Source: Acidimicrobiia bacterium UBA5794
GTDB lineage: Bacteria > Actinomycetota > Acidimicrobiia > Spongiisociales > UBA5794
DNA length: 64,000 nt
Assembly (NCBI GenBank): GCA_002418265.1
Contig: DIDS01000010.1
Span: 157,917-221,916 of the forward strand
Direction: 5' to 3'
Of this stretch, positions 36,538 to 45,235 are shown in pieces; within the stretch, counting starts at the first letter, position 1; the number at the start of each line of letters is the position of its first letter. The notes below the pieces were generated by a model. The model worked only from the letters and a program-made list of their open reading frames with translations, searched no databases and had not been told where the DNA came from. The translations under genes and the position numbers were made by a program.

Positions 36538-36666
36538 GTGAAGGTGACTCGTTTCGGGTCCCCGATCAGGTGCTGCTTCTCCGGACGCCCGATCCCGTTC
36601 ATAGCTTCTGAATGCCGTGCTTTTGCGCGCGTTCGAACCAAGCACCCACGATTGGAGTCCACGTGA
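36538..36666 (+). CDS. Putative 42-codon leader ORF overlapping hpf
   Basis: A GTG start is preceded by a strong GAGGAGG at 36526-36532 (5-base spacing). The encoded peptide begins MKVTRFGSPIRCCFSG and is basic, with three cysteines. Its TGA (36664-36666) overlaps the hpf GTG (36663-36665) as GTGA, a classic translational coupling junction. hpf itself has no ribosome site. No protein family is recognised; it may act as a coupling leader and not as a functional protein. Confidence 0.5.
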   Translation: MKVTRFGSPIRCCFSGRPIPFIASECRAFARVRTKHPRLEST

Positions 36667-37208
36667 CAGTTCGTATCCACGGCAGGAACATGCAGGTATC
36701 GGATCAGATGCGCTCGATTGCCGAGGAACGAGTCAAACATGCCGGGAGGATCTTCGACGACGGTGGGCATGTGGACGTCGAGTTCACCGAGAAACAGAAT
36801 CCCAGGCAGGCGGAGGATCGGTATCGGGTCGAGATCACGTCCTCGGCAGCGGGGAACATTGTTCGCATAGAAGCAGAGGCTGCTGAGGAGCGGGCGGCAC
36901 TCGATGCTGCGACCGACAGGTACGAACGCCAACTCAGGCGACTCAAAGAGCGACTCATCCAACGAAACCGAAGCGGAAACAAAGCTCTCAATCACTCGGA
37001 AGATCAGTCCGATGAAGACAAAGACCGTGACGCTGTGATTGTCAGAACCAAGAGATTTGAGATGAAGCCGATGACGGCCGAGGAAGCTGCTCTGCAGATG
37101 GAAATGCTCGGACACAGCTTCTTCTTCTTCCTCAACGGAGATTCTGGAAAGCACAGCGTGGTGTATCACCGCCGCGACGGTCACGTAGGACTCATCGAAC
37201 CGGAGTGA
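36663..37208 (+). CDS. hpf: Ribosome hibernation promoting factor, long form
   Basis: 181 residues from the GTG beginning TVRIHGRNMQVSDQM. The N-terminal S30AE ribosome-binding domain and a C-terminal dimerisation domain (VRTKRFEMKPMTAEEAALQMEMLGHSFFFFLN) mark the long form, which makes 100S ribosome dimers in stationary phase. The upstream frame to 36612 lacks similarity. The start overlaps a leader ORF, so translation may be coupled to it. Confidence 0.92.
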   Translation: MTVRIHGRNMQVSDQMRSIAEERVKHAGRIFDDGGHVDVEFTEKQNPRQAEDRYRVEITSSAAGNIVRIEAEAAEERAALDAATDRYERQLRRLKERLIQRNRSGNKALNHSEDQSDEDKDRDAVIVRTKRFEMKPMTAEEAALQMEMLGHSFFFFLNGDSGKHSVVYHRRDGHVGLIEPE

Positions 37209-37219
37209 GCGCAGCCATT

Positions 37220-37870
37220 ATGAAAAGACTGGTCATCGTTGATGACGTACCGCTGTTCCGTGCGGGACTCACCTCAGCCCTGCAAGGGGCTGGCTACGAC
37301 GTTGTCGGCGAGGCAGCCGATGGCGAGGGCGCAGTGGCCGTTGCCGAGATCGAGCAGCCTAACATCGTTTTGTTGGACGTACTCATGCCTGGGATGTCAG
37401 GTATCGATGCCCTCGCAAAGATCCAAGCCGTTGCACCCGAAGCTGCAATCGTCTTGTTGACCGGGTCCGAATCCGAAGAGGATCTCGTGGAAGCTGTGAA
37501 ACTCGGAGCACGCGGTTACATCGTCAAGGACATGCCGTTTGATCAGCTCGTAGTGTCCATCAACCAGGTCGCAAAAGGCGGTGCAGCAATCTCACCGGTC
37601 ATGGCCGGCAAGCTGTTTGATGTGTTGCGCCAACTCGTCGTTCATCACGACATGGTCGGCGCTCGCAAGCCCACGCTCACCGGCCGTGAGATCGAGGTGC
37701 TTGAGATGGTCTCCGACGGGAAGACATCGAGGCAGATCGGCGATCTCCTCTTCATTTCTGAGAACACGGTCAAGAACCATATCCGTAACATTCTCGACAA
37801 ACTTGGGCTCCATAGCCGAAACGAGGCAGTCCTCTACGCCGTACGCGAAAATCTCATCACCCTGAGATAG
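37220..37870 (+). CDS. NarL/LuxR-type response regulator
   Basis: 216 residues from ATG 37220 (the frame opens at GTG 37205). It has a receiver domain MKRLVIVDDVPLF with the phosphoacceptor Asp in VLLDVLMPG and the conserved Lys in VKDMP. A LuxR helix-turn-helix follows: LTGREIEVLEMVSDGKTSRQIGDLLFISENTVKNH. No sensor kinase lies beside it in the window, so its signal is unknown. The gene is followed by heptamer repeats. Confidence 0.9.
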   Translation: MKRLVIVDDVPLFRAGLTSALQGAGYDVVGEAADGEGAVAVAEIEQPNIVLLDVLMPGMSGIDALAKIQAVAPEAAIVLLTGSESEEDLVEAVKLGARGYIVKDMPFDQLVVSINQVAKGGAAISPVMAGKLFDVLRQLVVHHDMVGARKPTLTGREIEVLEMVSDGKTSRQIGDLLFISENTVKNHIRNILDKLGLHSRNEAVLYAVRENLITLR

Positions 37871-38092
37871 CGTCTGACGTCTGACTTCTTCTCCCGTCCT
37901 CCCGCTTGCGGGGGGACGCGCCGAGCGCAGCGAGGTGCAGGGGGGCTTCTGATACCGCGACAAGCTGGAACGCCCCCCTGCGGCGCAGCGCCTGTTGGGC
38001 AGGCGTCGCCCCGCGTCCCCCCGGAAGACCGGGGGGACGGGTTTGAACCAACTCTGACGTCTGACGTCTGACGTCTGACGTCCGACTCTGAC
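37871..38092. repeat. Composite repeat: two GC-rich cassettes and four TCTGACG heptamers
   Basis: The short cassette (37894-37945) matches 9367-9418 and 45810-45861. The long cassette (37971-38049) matches 35527-35605, with a CCCCCCGG-AAGA-CCGGGGGG hairpin and the GGGTTTGAACC tail. Four perfect TCTGACG units run from 38053 to 38080, then degenerate units to about 38092. No gene is supported between the regulator and secA. Confidence 0.9.
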
Positions 38093-38119
38093 TTTGTTCC
38101 ACCAACAGAGCATTCCCCG

Positions 38120-38125
38120 TAGACT
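38120..38125 (+). promoter_or_regulatory. Candidate -10 box (TAGACT) for leaderless secA mRNA
   Basis: TAGACT ends 8 nt before the secA ATG at 38134, with no ribosome site. Confidence 0.5.
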
Positions 38126-38133
38126 TCACAACG

Positions 38134-40794
38134 ATGTCGATATTCACCAAAGCTCTCCGAATGGGGGAGGGGAAACGCCTCAGGGAACTCGAACGACTCG
38201 TCGCTGATGTCAACGCGCTTGAGGCCGAGGTTGAGGTCCTCTCCGATGAAGATCTTCGTTCTCGCACCGGGTGGTTCCGGGAACGCCTTGCCGCTGGCGA
38301 AACCCTCGACGACATCGAAGCCGAGGCCTACGCAACGGTACGTGAGGCGGCCAAACGAGTTCTTGGGCAACGCCACTACGACGTCCAGATCATTGGTGCA
38401 GGGACGCTCCACCGTGGCATGATCGCCGAGCAGAAGACGGGTGAGGGCAAGACCCTTGTTTCAACGATGCCTGCATACCTCAACGGTCTTTCGGGAAGGG
38501 GCGTCCACCTCGTCACCGTCAACGACTATCTCGCGAGTCGCGACGCGGCATGGATGGGAAACATCCACCGATTTCTCGGTCTCGAAGTCGGCCTCATTCA
38601 GGCATGGATGACACCCGAAGAGCGTCGTCCCGGTTATCGCGCAGACATCACGTACGGAACAAACAACGAATTCGGTTTCGACTATCTCCGCGACAACATG
38701 ACGATGAATCCCGAACACATGGTCCAGCGAGGCCATGCGTTCGCCATCGTTGACGAGGTTGACTCGATCCTCATCGATGAAGCACGGACACCCCTGATCA
38801 TATCGGGCCGGGTCGGAGAGACCGGCAAGTGGTATCAGGAGTTCGCGCGCATCGCGGCCCGTCTGAGGGAAGGCGACCACTACGAGGTCGACGAGAAGAA
38901 ACGACAGGTCGTCACAACGGAAGAAGGCGTCACCCGCGTCGAACAGATGATGAATGTTGAGAACCTCTATGACCACGCAAACGTCGACTTCATCCATCAT
39001 CTCGATGTCGCCCTCAAGGCCAAGACGCTGTATCAGCGAGATGTTGACTATCTGATCCGTGGCGGTCAGGTGATGATCGTCGACGAATTCACCGGTCGCG
39101 TCCTTGAAGGGAGGAGATACTCCGAGGGTCTCCATCAGGCGATCGAGGCGAAAGAGTCTGTTCCGATCAAGGAAGAGAATCAAACGCTTGCAACGATCAC
39201 GCTCCAGAACTATTTCCGTATGTACGAGAAGCTCGCAGGTATGACGGGTACCGCCTTCACCGAGGAGGCCGAGTTTGTCGAGATCTACGGACTGGAAGTT
39301 GTCGTCATCCCGACCAACAAGCCGATTGCACGCGTTGATCAGCCAGATCTCGTCTACATCGACGAGGACAACAAGTTCAACGCAGTCGCCGCTGACATCA
39401 TTGAGCGACACGAACACGGTCAGCCGGTTCTTGTTGGCACCGTGTCCATTGAGAAGTCGGAACGTTTAGCGGCAACGCTGAAACGCCACGGCGTGCCTTT
39501 CGAAGTCCTCAACGCGAAGCAGCATGAGCGTGAGGCACAGATCATTGCCCAGGCAGGTATGCCGGGAGCGATCACGGTCGCAACCAACATGGCTGGCCGT
39601 GGTGTCGACATCGCACTGGGAGGAAACCCCGAAGAACTTGCAAAGGCAGCATTGCGCAAGCGGGGCGTCGAAGAGACCGAGCCCACATACGCAAAACAAC
39701 TCGCGGCGGCAACCGCGGAGTTCAAGGCCCAGACCGACAAGGACAGGCAGAAGGTTCTCGACGCTGGTGGGCTCTACGTCCTTGGAACAGAGCGCCATGA
39801 CTCGCGCCGTATCGACAACCAGCTCCGTGGCCGCTCGGGCCGACAAGGAGATCCCGGGGAGAGCCGCTTCTACCTTTCGCTTGAGGACGACTTGATGCGT
39901 CGATTCGCAAACGAGCGTGTTGCGTCGATCATGTCACGACTCAAGATTCCGCCGGATGTGCCCATCGAGGCGAAGATGGTCTCCAAGTCCATCGAACGTG
40001 CACAAACACAAGTAGAGGGCCAGAACTTCGAGATCCGTAAGAACGTCCTCAAATACGACGAGGTGATGAACACCCAGCGTGAGATCGTCTACCGGTGGCG
40101 CAATCAAATCCTCCATGGGGAGAACACAGACGAACTGCTCGCGGGTTGGCGCGACGAAGTCATCGAAGACATCGTCGTTGACGTCACAGCACACGTTGAC
40201 GCTTTTGACTGGGATTGGGACGACCTGGTCACCCGAATGACGATTGTCTACGACACCGCGATTTCACGCTCATCGTTTGACAACCCACAGGACCTCCACC
40301 AAGACGAGCTCATCGACATGTTCGTTGCTGAAGCAGCTGAGGCCTACGCCAAGCGTGAGGCCCAGCTCACACCTGAGGTGATGCGTCAACTCGAGCGTTC
40401 GGTGGTGCTGTCTGTCATCGACAACAAGTGGCGTGAGCACCTCGCCGAGATGGACTATCTGAGATCGGGTATCGGTTTGAGAGCGATGGGTCAGCGAGAT
40501 CCACTCGTTGAGTACCAACGCGAGGGTTTCGAGTTCTTCGAGGACCTTGTTGCATCGACCAAGGCAGACTCGATCCGATACATGTTCCACGTCGAGGTCG
40601 CAGCGGCGGCACCACAGCCATCGGCGGGAGGCGTCGTGACATCGAGTGCCAAATCTGACGGCTCGACGCAAAGGCAGGCGCAACGCTCAGGTGACAAGAT
40701 CGGTCGCAACGAAGCGTGCCCATGCGGTAGTGGCAAAAAGTACAAGCGCTGTCACGGCGCCCCAGGTGCCGCCCCGCTCCCTGAGTCCGCCTAG
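38134..40794 (+). CDS. secA: Protein translocase motor ATPase
   Basis: An 886-residue SecA that drives preproteins through SecYEG. Visible are Walker A in EQKTGEGKTLVS, DEVDSILIDEARTPLIISG, the crosslinking and helical wing regions, and a C-terminal SEC-C zinc motif CPCGSGKKYKRCH. Full length and complete. It keeps the actinobacterial hpf-secA neighbourhood, with a response regulator and repeats inserted between the two. Confidence 0.96.
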   Translation: MSIFTKALRMGEGKRLRELERLVADVNALEAEVEVLSDEDLRSRTGWFRERLAAGETLDDIEAEAYATVREAAKRVLGQRHYDVQIIGAGTLHRGMIAEQKTGEGKTLVSTMPAYLNGLSGRGVHLVTVNDYLASRDAAWMGNIHRFLGLEVGLIQAWMTPEERRPGYRADITYGTNNEFGFDYLRDNMTMNPEHMVQRGHAFAIVDEVDSILIDEARTPLIISGRVGETGKWYQEFARIAARLREGDHYEVDEKKRQVVTTEEGVTRVEQMMNVENLYDHANVDFIHHLDVALKAKTLYQRDVDYLIRGGQVMIVDEFTGRVLEGRRYSEGLHQAIEAKESVPIKEENQTLATITLQNYFRMYEKLAGMTGTAFTEEAEFVEIYGLEVVVIPTNKPIARVDQPDLVYIDEDNKFNAVAADIIERHEHGQPVLVGTVSIEKSERLAATLKRHGVPFEVLNAKQHEREAQIIAQAGMPGAITVATNMAGRGVDIALGGNPEELAKAALRKRGVEETEPTYAKQLAAATAEFKAQTDKDRQKVLDAGGLYVLGTERHDSRRIDNQLRGRSGRQGDPGESRFYLSLEDDLMRRFANERVASIMSRLKIPPDVPIEAKMVSKSIERAQTQVEGQNFEIRKNVLKYDEVMNTQREIVYRWRNQILHGENTDELLAGWRDEVIEDIVVDVTAHVDAFDWDWDDLVTRMTIVYDTAISRSSFDNPQDLHQDELIDMFVAEAAEAYAKREAQLTPEVMRQLERSVVLSVIDNKWREHLAEMDYLRSGIGLRAMGQRDPLVEYQREGFEFFEDLVASTKADSIRYMFHVEVAAAAPQPSAGGVVTSSAKSDGSTQRQAQRSGDKIGRNEACPCGSGKKYKRCHGAPGAAPLPESA

Positions 40795-40816
40795 GGCTTC
40801 CTCACCGCGACAGATG

Positions 40817-40853
40817 TCAGCTCTCAGCTTTTTGCTTTCTGACGTCTGACCTT
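40817..40853. repeat. Short mixed heptamer repeat between secA and prfB
   Basis: CAGCTCTCAGCTTTTTGCTTTCTGACGTCTGACC joins the AGCTNNN-type heptamers to TGACGTC units in 7-base steps. It ends about 4 bases before the prfB -10 box. Confidence 0.65.
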
Positions 40854-40856
40854 CCC

Positions 40857-40862
40857 TACTCT
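40857..40862 (+). promoter_or_regulatory. Candidate -10 box (TACTCT) for leaderless prfB mRNA
   Basis: TACTCT ends 7 nt before the prfB ATG at 40870; no ribosome site is seen. Confidence 0.5.
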
Positions 40863-40869
40863 TTCTCGC

Positions 40870-41982
40870 ATGGAACCTGCTGATCTTCGTGCAATCGTTG
40901 CCGACCTTGCCTCGCGCCTCGGCGATGCTCGAACCTTTCTCGATGTCGAGGGAAAGGAGGCCGAACTTGTTGAACTGCGTAAGGCGGCGTCTGCCCCTGG
41001 TCTTTGGGACGATCAGGATCATGCGCGGGAGGTCACAAGCAGGCTTTCTCATTTTGAGGGCATCATCAAGCACGTGAGCGATCTTGAGCAGGCCGTTGAT
41101 GATCTCGATGTCCTCCTCGAAATGGCGGTCGACGAATCGGACCGAGACTCGATCACGGAGGTCGAACACGAGTTGGAGACGCTGTCCAGGGACCTTGCGA
41201 AGCTCGAGAGGGAGTCCTTGTTCTTCGGGGAGTATGACGACCGTCCGGCGATCCTGTCGGTGTCAGCAGGTGCCGGCGGAGTCGATGCCCAGGATTGGGC
41301 AGAGATGCTTGTGCGCATGTATCACCGATACCTCGAACGCTCGGACTTCACGTTCGTTGTGGACGAGTACCAAGAGGGTGAGGAGGCCGGAATCAAGTCG
41401 GTCACACTGACGATCAGGGGCGTCAACGCCTATGGGACGTTTGAATCCGAGCGCGGTACGCATCGCCTTGTTCGGATCAGTCCATTCGACTCCCAGGCGA
41501 GACGTCATACGGCGTTTGCTGGTGTCGACGTCATCCCCGAAGTTGAGGTGGAAGATCTCGAGATCGACAGCGAAGATCTTCGGATCGATACGTTCCGAGC
41601 TTCGGGTGCTGGCGGTCAGCATGTCAACAAGACCGATTCCGCAGTTCGTATCACACACATTCCCACGGGGCTGGTTGTTTCGTGCCAGGCGGAACGATCC
41701 CAGATGCAGAACAAGGCCCGTGCGATGCAGCTCCTTGCCGCACGCCTCGCGGAGTTGGCGCGTCAGGAACAGGCCGAGACGGTCGCGTCAATCCGAGGTG
41801 AGAAGCACGAGGCGGGGTGGGGCCGCCAGATACGCTCGTATGTCCTCCAGCCCTACCAGATGGTCAAGGATCTACGAACCGACTTCGAGGTTGGCAACGT
41901 TCAAGGTGTCCTCGACGGCGACATCGATGGCCTGATCGATTCGTATCTGCAGTGGAGACGGGCCGAGCACTATGAGGCCTGA
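40870..41982 (+). CDS. prfB: Peptide chain release factor 2
   Basis: 370 residues with GGQ in GAGGQHVNKTDSAVRI and the SPF tripeptide (RISPFDSQARR) that reads UGA and UAA. The frame is continuous from the start, so there is no programmed frameshift of the E. coli type. A leaderless -10 box precedes it, and the GCTGAAA heptamer repeat lies downstream before ftsE. Confidence 0.95.
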   Translation: MEPADLRAIVADLASRLGDARTFLDVEGKEAELVELRKAASAPGLWDDQDHAREVTSRLSHFEGIIKHVSDLEQAVDDLDVLLEMAVDESDRDSITEVEHELETLSRDLAKLERESLFFGEYDDRPAILSVSAGAGGVDAQDWAEMLVRMYHRYLERSDFTFVVDEYQEGEEAGIKSVTLTIRGVNAYGTFESERGTHRLVRISPFDSQARRHTAFAGVDVIPEVEVEDLEIDSEDLRIDTFRASGAGGQHVNKTDSAVRITHIPTGLVVSCQAERSQMQNKARAMQLLAARLAELARQEQAETVASIRGEKHEAGWGRQIRSYVLQPYQMVKDLRTDFEVGNVQGVLDGDIDGLIDSYLQWRRAEHYEA

Positions 41983-41999
41983 CCCTCTGGGTAAGGCAG

Positions 42000-42090
42000 C
42001 TCTCAGCTTTCTGCTGATAGCTCCTCTCAACTGGCTGCTGGCTGAGAGCCGAGAGCTGAAAGCTGAAAGCAGCGCCGCTCTGGCGGCGCT
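42000..42090. repeat. GCTGAGA/GCTGAAA heptamer array followed by a perfect hairpin
   Basis: Degenerate AGCTNNN units from 42000 lead to four clean heptamers at 42041-42068 (GCTGAGA, GCCGAGA, GCTGAAA, GCTGAAA). The perfect inverted repeat AGCGCCGC-TCTG-GCGGCGCT follows at 42071-42090. The junction matches 1897-1937. The hairpin may terminate prfB transcription. The gap to ftsE (42091-42181) holds no other clear feature. Confidence 0.8.
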
Positions 42091-42181
42091 CCGGAATACC
42101 CTTCATTTGTTGAATTCGGCGTTACCCTCGCGGTCGGCTGCGAAATGGGCCATGTGTACAGCCAACCCCTGAGTTTTTTAC

Positions 42182-43099
42182 ATGATCAAGCTCGAAAATG
42201 TTACGAAGACGTATCCCGGCGGAACCGTCGCGGTCAAGGATGCATCCCTTGAGATCGCCAAGGGCGAATTCGTGTTCCTCGTCGGTGCATCCGGATCGGG
42301 CAAATCGACACTGATTCGACTCATCATGCGTGAGGAGCAGCCCACGAACGGTGACCTCTGGGTGGCAGGCAAGCACGCATCCGGTCTCCCGAGTTGGAAG
42401 GTCCCACACCTCCGCAGATCCATCGGAACCGTATTCCAGGACTTCAAGCTTCTTCCCAACAAGACCGTGTACGAAAATGTGGCCTTTGCGATGGAGGTGA
42501 CGGGAAAGCACCGATCCGTCATCCGCAACCAAGTTCCCCAGGTACTCAAGCTTGTTGGACTTTCGACCAAGACTGATCGCCTCCCGCGCCAGCTCTCGGG
42601 TGGTGAGCAGCAGCGCGTCGCTGTGGCGAGGGCATTTGTGAATCGACCCTTGATTCTTCTTGCCGATGAGCCGACAGGAAACCTGGATCCCGCCACCTCG
42701 GTTGGCATCATGCGCATCCTCGATCGAATCAACCGAACCGGTACGACGGTCGTCATGGCAACCCACGATCACGCGATCGTGGACGCGATGCGTCGGCGAG
42801 TGGTCGAGATTGACCGGGGCCGGATCATGCGAGACGAGTCGCGTGGCATCTACGAAACAGCTCCCGAGCCGACAGTTCCCGTCACCACAGAAGTCCAGAC
42901 AGCCGTCGAAGATGTGGCGCCGGTTGAATCGATCGAGGCGTTTGAGGAGTTTGCCGACAAGGACATCGTTTCCGAGCCGGACACCGTTCCGGAGACAGGA
43001 GTCGTCTCGTTCGAGATGGAGACGGACGAGGTGATCGAAATCTCGCCGGACCTTGATCCGGATTCTGGCGATGATGCACACGTGGGTGACCACGCATGA
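42182..43099 (+). CDS. ftsE: Cell division ATP-binding protein with long acidic tail
   Basis: 305 residues. The ABC domain (about 1-225) has GASGSGKST, LSGGEQQRVAVARA, LLADEPTGNLD and ATHDH. FtsE is usually near 230 residues; here about 75 extra residues follow, rich in Glu, Asp, Val and Pro, with no recognised domain. FtsEX controls wall hydrolases at the septum. Its stop overlaps the ftsX ATG by 4 bases. Confidence 0.93.
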   Translation: MIKLENVTKTYPGGTVAVKDASLEIAKGEFVFLVGASGSGKSTLIRLIMREEQPTNGDLWVAGKHASGLPSWKVPHLRRSIGTVFQDFKLLPNKTVYENVAFAMEVTGKHRSVIRNQVPQVLKLVGLSTKTDRLPRQLSGGEQQRVAVARAFVNRPLILLADEPTGNLDPATSVGIMRILDRINRTGTTVVMATHDHAIVDAMRRRVVEIDRGRIMRDESRGIYETAPEPTVPVTTEVQTAVEDVAPVESIEAFEEFADKDIVSEPDTVPETGVVSFEMETDEVIEISPDLDPDSGDDAHVGDHA

Positions 43100-43986
43100 C
43101 CCGCGTGAGCTACATGTTCAAAGAGGCGGTGTCGAACCTGAGCCGTAACGGCCTTGTGGTCCTCGGGGCAATTCTCGCGGTATTCATCTCGCTCACCTTG
43201 ACATTCGGAACCTTGGTCTTTGGCGAGGTCGTGCGGGTCAACACTCTACGGTGGGCCGAGGATGTCCGCGTGATCGCATTCCTCCAAGAAGACATGTCGG
43301 TGGAGAACACCGCAGAACTCCAGGCTGAGGTCGCGACATGGCCACAGGTTGACGACGTGTTCTATGTATCGAAGGCTGATGCCTACGAAGAGGCATTGAT
43401 CCTGTTCGCGAACAACGACGCAATGTTGTCCGTGCTCGAACAAACTCCCGACCTGTTACCCGCGTCGCTTCGGGTACAGCCTGCCGATCCCGACGACTAC
43501 GACACCATCGTCACGCGTTTGCAATCGACCCCCGGGGTCGAGAAGGTGCAGAGCGCCGATGCCGCGATCGATGCCATGATCGCCCTGCGAGATGGGCTCC
43601 AACTGATGTTCTGGATTCTCGCGGTAGCACTCGGCACCGCAGCTGTAGCTTTGATCGCGAACACCATCCACATGGCGATATACGCCCGTCGTGAAGAGAT
43701 AGAGATCATGCGATTGGTTGGTGCGAGCAATTGGTTTGTTCGGACCCCGTTCCTCATTGAGGGTGCCCTCGAAGGATTCTTTGGTGGAGCGCTTGCGGTC
43801 GCATTCGTTGTCACGGCGCAACAACTCGCCGTTGATCGACTTGAGGATCTCCCCGATTGGATCAATCTGGGGATCGACAACAACTTCCTTGTCAGGCAGG
43901 GTGCGCTGGTCCTGCTGTTTGGTGTAGCTGCCGGTTTGATCGGCAGTTCGTTGAGCCTTGCAGTCCACCGCACCTTGCGCTCGTGA
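43096..43986 (+). CDS. ftsX: Cell division protein FtsX
   Basis: 296 residues: a short cytoplasmic start, a first helix (NGLVVLGAILAVFISLTLTF), an extracellular loop (about 60-165) and three C-terminal helices, the usual FtsX layout. It passes the FtsE ATPase signal to an extracytoplasmic peptidoglycan hydrolase. The hydrolase gene overlaps its stop, which strongly suggests a functional partner. Confidence 0.93.
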   Translation: MTRVSYMFKEAVSNLSRNGLVVLGAILAVFISLTLTFGTLVFGEVVRVNTLRWAEDVRVIAFLQEDMSVENTAELQAEVATWPQVDDVFYVSKADAYEEALILFANNDAMLSVLEQTPDLLPASLRVQPADPDDYDTIVTRLQSTPGVEKVQSADAAIDAMIALRDGLQLMFWILAVALGTAAVALIANTIHMAIYARREEIEIMRLVGASNWFVRTPFLIEGALEGFFGGALAVAFVVTAQQLAVDRLEDLPDWINLGIDNNFLVRQGALVLLFGVAAGLIGSSLSLAVHRTLRS

Positions 43987-45173
43987 TCCGCCGCGCTCTC
44001 CTCCTCGTTTCGGCCTCCGCCCTTGTCGTTTCCTTCGTGGCTCCGGCCGTCGCCGGTGATCTCAACAACGATCTCTCCGACGTACGGTCGAGGATCGCGG
44101 AACTGTCCAAACTCGTGTCGGGGCAGGAGGCTGCCAGAACTCCCATCGTTCAAGATCTCCTTGAGGCTCAGGCGCTGCTCGATGCGGCCGAGCTTGACCT
44201 TACAGAGACCCAGGCCGCATACGATCGTACCGAAGCCGACATCCTCATCATGCAAGGCGAGCTCGATGCGGTACAAGCCGAACTCACCGTCCGCTTTGCA
44301 CGCCTTGAGGTTCTGCGCGAGGAGTTGTCAGCGACGCGGGCCGAAGCCGAGGCATGGGTGCTCGATGCCTACGAGCGCGGCGGTATGGCCGAACCATCGA
44401 TTGCCTTCTCCGCTCCAGCACTCGCCGACATCACGGTCGGTGTTGCCTACCTTGAAGTGCTGACCGGCGTCTCGTCGGCTGCTGCGGAACGCTTTCAGCA
44501 GATCGTCGACGAACAGACGATTGAAGAGGACAAGGTCAAGGCTGTTGAAGCGCAGGTTCGCGACCATATCGCATCCTTGGAAGCATCCAAACGGCAGCTC
44601 TCGGAAACGGTCACGGAGCTTGACGCCAAGCGGGTGGTTCTTGCTGAGGCGACGGCGGCGCAGGAGTCAAGGCTGTCTGAGATCGACGCACAGATCGACC
44701 ACTATGAGAACGAGATCTCGGCTCTCGCCCGCGAGGAATCCTCGATCAAGGCTGCGATCTATGCAGCCTCCAACCCGTCACCGAGCTCACCGGATGCCCT
44801 GATCAGACCGGTGCCCGGTGCCATTTCGTCCGGGTTCGGCAAACGCGTTCATCCGATCACCGGTGGCGTCAAGATGCACAACGGCGTTGACATGAATGCC
44901 AGTAAAGGCGACCCGATCATCGCCGCCAAAGATGGCGTCGTGATCCTCTCGGGTGTCAAGGGCGGCTATGGGAACACCGTGATGATCGACCACGGGGGAG
45001 GAATGGTCACGTTGTATGCCCATCAGTCCAAGCTCGGTGTTTCCGTTGGCCAGACCGTGTCGAAGGGCCAGGTCATCGGTTGGGTCGGCTCAACGGGACA
45101 GTCGACTGGCCCACACCTCCACTTTGAGGTCCGTATCAACGGAACACCCAGAAACCCAGTCAACTATTGGTAG
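43983..45173 (+). CDS. M23 family peptidoglycan hydrolase/activator with coiled coil
   Basis: 396 residues from the GTG overlapping the ftsX stop; the frame opens earlier but that part lies within ftsX. A signal peptide (RRALLLVSASALVVSFVAPAVAGD) is followed by a long coiled coil (about 28-250) and a C-terminal M23 domain with HNGVD and GPHLHFEVR zinc residues. This EnvC/RipC-like architecture is expected for an FtsEX-regulated septal hydrolase. The active-site residues look intact, so it may be catalytic. Confidence 0.9.
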   Translation: MIRRALLLVSASALVVSFVAPAVAGDLNNDLSDVRSRIAELSKLVSGQEAARTPIVQDLLEAQALLDAAELDLTETQAAYDRTEADILIMQGELDAVQAELTVRFARLEVLREELSATRAEAEAWVLDAYERGGMAEPSIAFSAPALADITVGVAYLEVLTGVSSAAAERFQQIVDEQTIEEDKVKAVEAQVRDHIASLEASKRQLSETVTELDAKRVVLAEATAAQESRLSEIDAQIDHYENEISALAREESSIKAAIYAASNPSPSSPDALIRPVPGAISSGFGKRVHPITGGVKMHNGVDMNASKGDPIIAAKDGVVILSGVKGGYGNTVMIDHGGGMVTLYAHQSKLGVSVGQTVSKGQVIGWVGSTGQSTGPHLHFEVRINGTPRNPVNYW

Positions 45174-45175
45174 GA

Positions 45176-45190
45176 CGCCGCTTTGCGGCG
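45176..45190 (+). terminator. Hairpin after the ftsEX-M23 operon
   Basis: CGCCGC-TTT-GCGGCG begins 2 bases after the M23 gene stop and is followed by CGGGTTTCTG, a weak T stretch. TTCTGACG heptamer sequence lies just beyond. Confidence 0.5.
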
Positions 45191-45221
45191 CGGGTTTCTG
45201 ACTTCTGACGTCAGCCATCGT

Positions 45222-45227
45222 TAGCCT
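45222..45227 (+). promoter_or_regulatory. Candidate -10 box (TAGCCT) for leaderless smpB mRNA
   Basis: TAGCCT ends 8 nt before the smpB ATG at 45236; there is no clear ribosome site. Confidence 0.45.
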
Positions 45228-45235
45228 CCGGTTCT

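Noticed and set aside
36117..37184. 355-residue minus-strand frame over comF and hpf
   Set aside because: It overlaps two well-supported plus-strand genes and has no recognisable domain.
40870..41000. Programmed +1 frameshift in prfB
   Set aside because: The reading frame is continuous from the start with no early in-frame TGA, so E. coli-type autoregulation is absent.
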